In this document: piece after piece, positions 44,109-51,148 of the stretch | How positions within the stretch are numbered: the stretch's first letter is position 1 | Layout: every line of letters starts with the position of its first letter | The notes under the pieces: generated by a model | What the model was told of the DNA's origin: nothing | Seen by the model: only the letters and a program-made list of their open reading frames with translations | Database searches by the model: none | DNA from: Methanoculleus sediminis | Lineage (GTDB): Archaea; Halobacteriota; Methanomicrobia; Methanomicrobiales; Methanoculleaceae | DNA length: 64,000 nt | Direction: 5' to 3' | Assembly: GCF_001017125.1 (NCBI RefSeq) | Contig: NZ_JXOJ01000008.1 | Span: forward strand, 142,976 to 206,975 | Made by a program: the position numbers and the translations under genes

Positions 44109-45089
44109 CTACGCCCCGCCACCACCGGCACCGAACGGACAGGCGCCCCTGAGCGCGTAGAGCAGCCCCCCGTAGCCGAGACTGACTGCGATCACCTGGA
44201 CGATCGCCCCGAGCAGCGGGATGAAGATGAGGATCTGCAGGATCACGAACCCCAGAACGAAGATCCACGAACGCCCCGGACTCCATCCCGCCCGGGAAGC
44301 AATGGCGTCCCCGAGGGCGTATGCGACGAAGAGCGACGAGAGCATCAGGGCGACGATGAAGAGCATTCCTGCGACGAGCGCGATGGGGAGGCCGACGATC
44401 GTGATCGCGATGATGACGAGGATGATCGCCGATACGATGATTGCGACGAACCCGAGGACCGTCAGGAGAACCGGACTCTTCTCGACCTGTCCGACCACCG
44501 CCGCAAACAGGTCGGGGAACGCCCGGATGAGGAGGAGCCCGAGGATAAGGAATCCGATGGCGAAGAGCACCGAGACCAGGTCGGGCAGCAGTCCGGGCTC
44601 CGACGGCTCCTCGAACGTCACGTTCCCGGCCGTGCCGGGATTGTTGAAGGTCTCGCCCGATACCGTCAGGTTGCGGAGAACCGATCCCGCGTTGGTGACC
44701 TCCCCCGCCGAGATGAATGCGTCGCGCTCTATGACGGCATTTTCCCCGATTCTGACCGTGCCTCCGGTGATGAGGGCGTTCGTCGCGTTCCCGTTCAGTT
44801 CGATCTCGCCCCCGGCGGCAAGCACCTTTCCGCCGACATCGCCGTTGACGATCAGGGTGCCTCCCGCGGCGATGACGTCGCCGGCGACCGGCGCATCCAC
44901 CGTCACCATGCCCCCGGCGACCGTCAGGCTGTCTACGGGGGCGTTGACGGTCACGGACCCGCCCGAGGCGACCACGTCGTCGGGGATGGGGGTGTCGATC
45001 ACCTGCTGATCCCCGCCGAGGAAGGTGAGTGCCTGAACTCCGGACGGGATGAGCAGCAGACCGAGAATCAGCACTGCCAGATGCTTCAT
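44109..45089 (-). CDS. Bactofilin-like beta-solenoid protein with C-terminal membrane domain
   Basis: 326 residues. Signal peptide at 1-20. Residues ~25-150 are ~10-residue parallel beta-helix turns rich in V/I-G-G (GDVIAAGGTLIVNGDVGG and relatives), as in polymer-forming/bactofilin proteins. The last ~150 residues form four or five membrane helices. Probably a membrane-anchored surface or scaffold protein. ATG 45089 begins the signal peptide; the open frame continues upstream without conserved sequence. Confidence 0.75.
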   Translation of the reverse strand: MKHLAVLILGLLLIPSGVQALTFLGGDQQVIDTPIPDDVVASGGSVTVNAPVDSLTVAGGMVTVDAPVAGDVIAAGGTLIVNGDVGGKVLAAGGEIELNGNATNALITGGTVRIGENAVIERDAFISAGEVTNAGSVLRNLTVSGETFNNPGTAGNVTFEEPSEPGLLPDLVSVLFAIGFLILGLLLIRAFPDLFAAVVGQVEKSPVLLTVLGFVAIIVSAIILVIIAITIVGLPIALVAGMLFIVALMLSSLFVAYALGDAIASRAGWSPGRSWIFVLGFVILQILIFIPLLGAIVQVIAVSLGYGGLLYALRGACPFGAGGGGA

Positions 45090-45224
45090 ATACCAGAGAT
45101 AGATCGCTCCCCTCAAAAACCTTCGTGCGAAAGGGACGGTGATACCGGAGCGGCGGTGCTCACGGCCGGCATGCACGCCGATCCGTCCGCCATCCGGAAG
45201 AATTACGCCCCGGAACCGTTCCGG

Positions 45225-45857
45225 CTACACCAGATCGCCGAGGCGGCGCTTGAGTTCGGCGATCGCCTCGTCCTTTCCGGGGACTTCCGATTCCTGGACG
45301 GAACGGATGTTCTCCTCGATCGACGTGGCCACCCACTCCTTCGGGACGCCGGACGCCGCGAAGAGTTCCTGCCACTCCCCGGAGCCGAACGGGATGACCC
45401 TGACCAGTTTGCCGAGGATGTTCCAGTCAACGACTTTGTACTCCTCTCCGGTACTGGTATCCGCCACCTGCACTGACCGGTCGTCGTTGCACCTGACGAC
45501 CCGGGCGTGGATGACGTAGACGCTCACCTCGTCTTTGTCGGTGAAGGTGACCTGGACGACGTCGTCCGGCTGCGGGCTCTCGGGCACCATGTAGAGGGCG
45601 ATGTCGCCGGGATACATCAGCTCCGGCTCGTACCGGTCTGCAATGCCGATGTAGCCGGTATCGGAGACGTAGAGCCGGAGGTACTCCTGGTAGAACTTCC
45701 GGACGATCCAGTAGACCGCTCCCGGATGCGTCTCCGCCAGTTTCAGAAGGAGGTTGTGGATGGCGCTCGGAATGCTCTCCGGCCGATCCAGCACCTGGCG
45801 AGCCAGATTCTCGTACGCTTCCACAACCCCGGCCTCTTTCTGCGTTGCCTCTGCCAT
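45225..45857 (-). CDS. Unknown protein with S24/S26-like beta domain
   Basis: 210 residues. Residues 1-60 are helical. The middle (GDIALYMVPESPQPDDVVQVTFTD and VYVIHARVV) resembles the beta-barrel of LexA/signal-peptidase proteins, but the Ser/Lys catalytic pair is not apparent. The C-terminal ~40 residues are charged helical. Could be a binding domain only. ATG 45857; the frame extends upstream with no support. Confidence 0.5.
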   Translation of the reverse strand: MAEATQKEAGVVEAYENLARQVLDRPESIPSAIHNLLLKLAETHPGAVYWIVRKFYQEYLRLYVSDTGYIGIADRYEPELMYPGDIALYMVPESPQPDDVVQVTFTDKDEVSVYVIHARVVRCNDDRSVQVADTSTGEEYKVVDWNILGKLVRVIPFGSGEWQELFAASGVPKEWVATSIEENIRSVQESEVPGKDEAIAELKRRLGDLV

Positions 45858-46070
45858 ACTAACAAACCCCGGTGCATAATACCGGTAGTAGGATAAAAGT
45901 GTTCCTCCGTGTTTTTCCGGCACGCCGCCCGGATCGACGCAGGTTCCCGGCATCGTACCGGTTCCCGGAGAAGCGAAACCGCCGGCACCGCCATCGAATA
46001 CGCGAGAAGAGAAAAGAACTATAACGCTTATATTCGACCGTGACCATACAGTAAAGCAGAGGATATTGAT

Positions 46071-46484
46071 ATGGGTGGCATAAAGGATTCTACGTATCTT
46101 GATGTCCAGAAAGCACTCGCCCGGCGGTTCTCTCCCCAGGACGGGTGGCGGTTCGCATGGTCTCCCGCCGGCAGTGCGCAGCCGGAGGGCCTGGTCTCCC
46201 GCCGGGTCGCCGGCAGGACGGAGCGGGTGCTCGTGAACGTGAAGATGACTCCCAGTGTCCCGGTGAATGCCGTTGAGGCGCTCAGGGCAGCCGCAAGCGT
46301 CGGCAAAGCCGACAGGGCTGTTCTCGTCGTTCCCGGAGGGGCGGCCGTCCCGGAGGTTCCCGAGGGAGTCGACGTCCTGGAGATGGGCAACTGGCAGATC
46401 GTCGGCGGCCGCATCGCCTGGGCGAAGAACATCGAGCGGAGCGCGTTCCTCGAGGAGGAGCGTGCGAGAAGGGGTCTCGCGTAA
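46071..46484 (+). CDS. Hypothetical protein, possible restriction-endonuclease-like fold
   Basis: 137 residues. The pattern ERVLVNVKM followed by AVEALRAAASVGKADRAVLVVP and a closing beta strand resembles the core of PD-(D/E)XK nuclease-like proteins, but the acidic catalytic residues are not clear. GCTTATATT near 46027 could be the promoter. Function unknown. Confidence 0.5.
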   Translation: MGGIKDSTYLDVQKALARRFSPQDGWRFAWSPAGSAQPEGLVSRRVAGRTERVLVNVKMTPSVPVNAVEALRAAASVGKADRAVLVVPGGAAVPEVPEGVDVLEMGNWQIVGGRIAWAKNIERSAFLEEERARRGLA

Positions 46485-46983
46485 GGCGGCCCTTCACAAC
46501 ACTTTTACAACGACGTTTGGGAGATCTTCCACCGAAAGGTGGGAACATTGCACTTTGGGATTTGAACCCCCATCTGCTCGTCCTGCCTCTGGCGATCCCG
46601 ACATGTCGGGCAGAGCAAACGGCGCTCATATGATAGACGAGAGTTTACCCGCGATCCGCCGCCGGGAGCCGGACCCTCTTCCGCCATGCAGATCCTCCAT
46701 CATTCGCGCGGCTCCCATTTCCGGCCGATAGCGGCTTTTTTCGGTGGAAACTCAATCCAACGGCCCCAAAGAGTCGATGCTTGTCACAGAAAAGGTATAT
46801 ACCGGAGCGTTGAGCTCTCCAGCGTGGATGTCGGAACAGGCATCTCACAGTGCGCGGGGGCCGCCCATCCCTGGTTGACGCCCCGGATGACGCACCCCGC
46901 GTGCCCGGAGGCATGACGATCTGAGCTTTCGAACTGTAAAAGCGTTGCGTCGTGCCTCTGTCTATCTACACGGAGGTGAAACG
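46485..46983. other. Gene-free stretch with structured, tRNA-like sequence
   Basis: About 500 bp without a credible gene. Features: hairpin CCACC-GAAA-GGTGG (46530-46543, GNRA loop); GGGGTTCAAATCCC on the minus strand (46555-46568), like a tRNA T arm; a perfect 14-bp palindrome CCCGACATGTCGGG (46597-46610); a symmetrical TATA-like GGTATATACC at 46791-46800. The expected acceptor partner of the T arm is absent, so no tRNA is called. Confidence 0.5.
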
Positions 46984-48915
46984 ATGCAACCAAAAAAGAT
47001 CGGGGGATTGCCCGTCGTTCTGGCAATCATCCTCGCAGGAATGATAACCGTGCCGGTGGCGAGCGCACAGAGTATCGAACAACCGTTCGATCTGCAGACC
47101 TACCGAGCGGAAGCACTCGAACATGTCTCCACGCGGGAGGGCATTCCCGTAGGAGAATTAACCATCATAAACGAAGCCTTTGCCACGTTCCCCCTTACAG
47201 GCCGGTCCCTTTGGGGGGCAAAGATACTGGACGAAAAGTCGTCCGCTATCTACGGGATTTATCTGGACGAAGAGGGCAAGGTTGCCGATATCGATGCCGT
47301 CAAGGAGGCTGAAGCGGCTGAGAAGAGCAAACGATACGGTAAACTGGACCCGGAACTTGCGGAGCGTGTCGCAACCATGCGATCCGATGAGAAGGTCGTC
47401 GTCTGGATCTGGCTAACGGAGCCCTCCACGGACCGGTCGCGGTTCCAGGGCAACCTGAGCGAGGAACAGCACCAGGAACTGCTGAGCCTACAGAGGGCCA
47501 CGTATGCCGCCCACGAAGCGCCGGTGATCGACTTCCTGAAGACACAGGACTCGACCGTAGTCTATGCCTGTCAGTACGCCCCGGTGGTCTTCGCGGAGGT
47601 CTCCAGGGAGACGATCCAGGACCTGAGCAAGCGATCGGACGTCGTATCGCTGGACATCACCCGGAGTTACGAACCTGCGCTCAATAGTGCAGCGCCGACC
47701 GTGAAGGCAAATGTTGTCTGGGGGAGGGGGAAGACCGGCACCGGCATCAAGGTCGCGATTGTGGAAGTGCCTCTCGGTTCAGGTTCGGGGATACAGTTCT
47801 CAAACCCCTACCTGCTTGACGGGTCGTCGTACCGCCCCGATCTGCCCGTGAGTGGCCACGCAACACAGGTGGCCGGTATCGTTGCAAGTACCCACTCAAC
47901 GTACAAGGGCATCTCCTACGGAGTACCGGCACTGCTCTCTGCAAATGCCCCCAGCGAGGACGATACCGATATTGTCGCTGCAACAGAGTGGGCGATAACG
48001 CAGGGCGCAAAGGTCATCAGTTGCAGTTTTGGGGGAGAGACTGGAAGCAGCCTCGGCGATATGGATCAGTACCTCGATCATGTCGTCTGGAGCAACCACC
48101 TGACCGTCGTTGTTGCTGCAGGTAACCCACCCAACAGTGGCAATGTATGGTGTCCGGGCCTTGCCTATAACGTCATTACTGTTGGTGCTTTTGATGATCG
48201 GGATTCATCAGCTTGGACAGGTGATACCATGTGGCAATACTCTGGCTATAACGATCCTGAATCGCCGCACGGTGATCGGGAGAAGCCGGAGGTGGTCGCC
48301 GTCGGGTGCGGGATAACATCCACCTCGACGGCCAGCCCCTGGCTCGTCAGTTGCGCCTCAGGAACAAGTCTCGCCGCACCGGCGGTATCCGGCGAGGCCG
48401 CCCTGTTGATGCACCGGCAGAGCCAGCTCACGTCCTGGCCGGAAGCCGTCAAGGCGGCCATCATGGCGGGAGCGGTCCACAACATCGAGGGTGCCAGCAG
48501 GTTGAGCGACCGCGACGGTGCAGGCGGGATCGACTGTTCGATCGCCGACGACACCATCGCGAACAACCGCTGGTGGGCGAACACCGTGACCTACGGCGAC
48601 TTCCCGAAGACTTATGTCCTGAGCGGCATCCCCGCCGGGAAGAAGGTCCGGGTCGTTGCCGCGTGGGACTCGCATCCCCCGGATCTACATCCCCCTTACG
48701 GCACGATCAACGACCCGCTGCAATCCGATTTTGACCTGATCATCTACGATCCGAACGGCGAGCAGGTCGAAGTCTCGTCGTCCTACGACAACAACTACGA
48801 GATCGGCCAGTTCGAGACGGAAATGAGCGGGAACTATCAGGCGAGGGTTGTTAAATACCGGTTCGAAGGCGCATCCGAGCGTCTCGCGCTGGCTTACAGC
48901 ATCAGCGACCCCTGA
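46984..48915 (+). CDS. Subtilisin-family (S8) peptidase homologue with Glu at the Asp position
   Basis: 643 residues. Cleavable-type signal at about 1-28, a propeptide-like region to about 240, then the S8 core: VAIVEV with Glu261 in place of the usual catalytic Asp, His292 in SGHATQVAG, oxyanion Asn381 in AAGN, nucleophile Ser462 in GTSLAAP. A C-terminal pre-peptidase/jelly-roll-like domain follows (about 540-643). ATG 46984 follows a strong GGAGGTGA; earlier in-frame codons lack one. Three Cys-rich lipoprotein genes come next. Activity with Glu is uncertain: reduced or altered is possible. Confidence 0.85.
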   Translation: MQPKKIGGLPVVLAIILAGMITVPVASAQSIEQPFDLQTYRAEALEHVSTREGIPVGELTIINEAFATFPLTGRSLWGAKILDEKSSAIYGIYLDEEGKVADIDAVKEAEAAEKSKRYGKLDPELAERVATMRSDEKVVVWIWLTEPSTDRSRFQGNLSEEQHQELLSLQRATYAAHEAPVIDFLKTQDSTVVYACQYAPVVFAEVSRETIQDLSKRSDVVSLDITRSYEPALNSAAPTVKANVVWGRGKTGTGIKVAIVEVPLGSGSGIQFSNPYLLDGSSYRPDLPVSGHATQVAGIVASTHSTYKGISYGVPALLSANAPSEDDTDIVAATEWAITQGAKVISCSFGGETGSSLGDMDQYLDHVVWSNHLTVVVAAGNPPNSGNVWCPGLAYNVITVGAFDDRDSSAWTGDTMWQYSGYNDPESPHGDREKPEVVAVGCGITSTSTASPWLVSCASGTSLAAPAVSGEAALLMHRQSQLTSWPEAVKAAIMAGAVHNIEGASRLSDRDGAGGIDCSIADDTIANNRWWANTVTYGDFPKTYVLSGIPAGKKVRVVAAWDSHPPDLHPPYGTINDPLQSDFDLIIYDPNGEQVEVSSSYDNNYEIGQFETEMSGNYQARVVKYRFEGASERLALAYSISDP

Positions 48916-48952
48916 ACCCACTTATTTTTGTATCATCAACAGAGGGACTGCA

Positions 48953-49513
48953 ATGAAATTACGTATTTACTCATACATCGCAACGATAATCCTCGTCGTC
49001 CTTGCCAGCGCCGGGTGCCTGGGACCGGCTGATACTGCCGTAAATACCACCCCGGAACCGACACCGGAGCCCTGCGAGACATGCACCGTCCCCGAGGGCT
49101 TCTGCGGCCCGCCCGGGGTCTGCCCGGGGGAGCCAGTGAACGGCGTCTATGTCTTCACGGACAGGAACGTCTACCGGATCGGGGAGGTGGTGGAGTTCGG
49201 TATCGTCAACTGTGGCGATGAGCCGGTGGAATTCGGCAACCCGCGCCCATGGTGGATTGACAGATGGGTCACGAACGAATCAGGATGCATGCCGGGCAAT
49301 TGCACCGGCGGCACGTGGGAGCCCGTCGGCAATGCGGGATGTGCTCCGACCGTGGTGTGCTTCCTCGACCCCGGAGAAAACTGGACGGTGCGTTGGGATA
49401 CTTCAGGGGCGAACCGAAGTGAGACCCTATACATGGTGGCGGACAACCTCACTCCCGGGACACACTGCATCTGGTACGAAGGCGGCTACGCCAAGGAGTT
49501 CGAGTTCGTATGA
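48953..49513 (+). CDS. Cys-rich lipoprotein, paralogue 1 of a tandem trio
   Basis: 186 residues. Lipobox ASAGC at about residue 21, then a Pro/Thr/Glu-rich linker with CETCTVPEGFCGPPGVCPGEPV; after it a single beta-sandwich-like domain with the repeated phrase YVFTDRNVYRIGEVVEFGIVNCGDE and ending EFEFV. The domain resembles immunoglobulin-like chaperone or inhibitor folds (BsuPI-type), which would fit a peptidase partner, but this is inference. It starts 37 bp after the S8 gene. Confidence 0.7.
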   Translation: MKLRIYSYIATIILVVLASAGCLGPADTAVNTTPEPTPEPCETCTVPEGFCGPPGVCPGEPVNGVYVFTDRNVYRIGEVVEFGIVNCGDEPVEFGNPRPWWIDRWVTNESGCMPGNCTGGTWEPVGNAGCAPTVVCFLDPGENWTVRWDTSGANRSETLYMVADNLTPGTHCIWYEGGYAKEFEFV

Positions 49514-49631
49514 AGCAGGAAAAGCAGGCAACGCCGGCCCCCGGCGTCCCCTTGAGTTCCGAGCCTGCACACGGTTTACATGCCTAATCCCCATGAGGTG
49601 TAAGGATGTGCATGCAACCGGAGAAACCACA

Positions 49632-50261
49632 ATGAAACCACAAATTCACCCCTGCATCGCAACGATAGCTCTCATCGCTATCCTCGCGACCGCCGGGTGC
49701 CTGGGACCGGCCGATACCGCCGTAAACGCCACCCCGGAACCCACACAGGAGCCCTGCGAGACCTGCACCGTCCCCGAAGGATTCTGCGGCCCGCCCGCGG
49801 TCTGCCCGGGGGAGCCGGTGAACGGCGTCTACGCCTTCACAGACAGAAACGTCTACCATATCGGGGAGGTGGTGGAGTTCGGTATCGTCAACTGCGGCGA
49901 TGAACGCATAATGTTTGCTCACCCATCTCCGTGGCAGGTTGAAAGATGGATCACAAACGCACCCAGAGGCACACCGGACAACGATACCGACGGTACGTGG
50001 GAGATGGTCGGCCATGTTGCAGGATTTGTTCAAACAATGGCATGGCCTCTTCATCCCGGAGAGACGGAGACGACGCGGTGGAATACTACAGACTGGAATA
50101 CTCCAGAGTGGGGGAGAGAGGTACGGCCGATGAACGACAACGTCACCCTCACCCCCGGGACATACCGGATACGGTACCCCTGGATCGGGATATCCCGGGG
50201 GGACCGGATACATTACGTAGAGGGCAACCTCAACTTCACCAAGGAGTTCGCATTCGTATGA
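49632..50261 (+). CDS. Cys-rich lipoprotein, paralogue 2 of a tandem trio
   Basis: 209 residues, about 60-70 percent like paralogue 1 over the first 100 residues by eye: lipobox ATAGC, CETCTVPEGFCG and VFTDRNVYHIGEVVEFGIVNCGDE-like sequence. The C-terminal part differs (Trp/Arg-rich insert, ends EFAFV). GGAG lies 8 nt before ATG 49632. The upstream 30 bp (GGATGTGCATGCAACCGGAG region) is repeated before paralogue 3, 724 bp further on. Confidence 0.7.
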   Translation: MKPQIHPCIATIALIAILATAGCLGPADTAVNATPEPTQEPCETCTVPEGFCGPPAVCPGEPVNGVYAFTDRNVYHIGEVVEFGIVNCGDERIMFAHPSPWQVERWITNAPRGTPDNDTDGTWEMVGHVAGFVQTMAWPLHPGETETTRWNTTDWNTPEWGREVRPMNDNVTLTPGTYRIRYPWIGISRGDRIHYVEGNLNFTKEFAFV

Positions 50262-50355
50262 TGGCGTTGAGCAGGCGGCCCCGTGCCAGCGCGCAGCCCG
50301 GTGGGTCCCGTTCACCAGGAGGGGTAAGGATGTGCACGCAACCGGAGAAACCACA

Positions 50356-51012
50356 ATGAAGTCACGTATTCCCCCATGCATCGCGGCGATAGCCCTCATC
50401 GCCCTCCTCGCAACCGGCCGGGTGCCTGGGACTGACCGATACCGCCGTAAACGTCACGCCAGAACCGACACCGGAACCCTGCGAGACCTGCACCGTACCC
50501 GAGGGATTTGCGGCCCGTCCGGGGTCTGCCCGGGGGAGCCGGTGAACGATGTCTACGTCTTCACGGACAGGAACGTCTATCATATCGGGGATGTGGTGGA
50601 GTTCGGCATCGTCAACTGCGGCGATGAACAGGTGGAATTCAGCAACCCGTCCCCGTGGCGGATCGATAAGTGGGTCACGAACGCATCCGGGGGCACGCCG
50701 GGGAACAATATAGGCACATGGGAGATCATCGGCGATGCCGGGTGTACTCCATGTGCAAGGTGCTACCTCAATCCGGGACAAAACTGGACGCTCTATCGAA
50801 CCTCAGCTCAGGAAAGGGCAGCCGGAGATCTCAAATACAGCTGGACGGAGGAACGGGTGCGATGGAACACTACAGACTGGTGGGATACTGCGGAGGCGAG
50901 CGGAAGTCCTGTACACCCATATGAGATTCGGATTCACGACGACCCCCTTACCCCCGGAAAGTACCGGATATGGTACGGGCGCAACCTCGCCAAGGAGTTC
51001 GAACTTGTATAA
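50356..51012 (+). CDS. Cys-rich lipoprotein paralogue 3 with a compensated frameshift
   Basis: 218 residues if read straight through. Compared with paralogue 2 it has one extra G at about 50415-50418 and one missing base at about 50505-50508. Between them the frame is shifted, so the lipobox Cys, linker and CETC motif are replaced by Arg-rich sequence. After the second change the CGPSGVCPGEPV and VFTDRNVYHIGDVVEFG domain is back in frame. The product would lack lipid attachment and a normal signal peptide end. Sequencing error, pseudogene or phase-variable switch are all possible. Confidence 0.6.
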   Translation: MKSRIPPCIAAIALIALLATGRVPGTDRYRRKRHARTDTGTLRDLHRTRGICGPSGVCPGEPVNDVYVFTDRNVYHIGDVVEFGIVNCGDEQVEFSNPSPWRIDKWVTNASGGTPGNNIGTWEIIGDAGCTPCARCYLNPGQNWTLYRTSAQERAAGDLKYSWTEERVRWNTTDWWDTAEASGSPVHPYEIRIHDDPLTPGKYRIWYGRNLAKEFELV

Positions 51013-51148
51013 GGGGGAAGAAGCAGAGTAACTCCGGGCCACGGGACCAGGGTTTTCACGCCGTTTTCCGTGCGTAGAGAGAGCCGGCACGAACCGGCGG
51101 TGCAGAACCCCGGTCGACCGGGCCGTGCTATCGCCGGTTCGGGGAAGG

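Noticed and set aside
46541-46640. Possible functional tRNA (or intron-containing tRNA) on the minus strand
   Set aside because: The T-arm-like sequence has only three stem pairs, and no 5' acceptor or D arm completes the cloverleaf in the expected distance.
48953-49513. Ferredoxin or other Fe-S protein because of the C-x2-C linker
   Set aside because: The cysteines follow a lipobox and Pro/Thr linker of an exported protein; the spacing does not match ferredoxin clusters.
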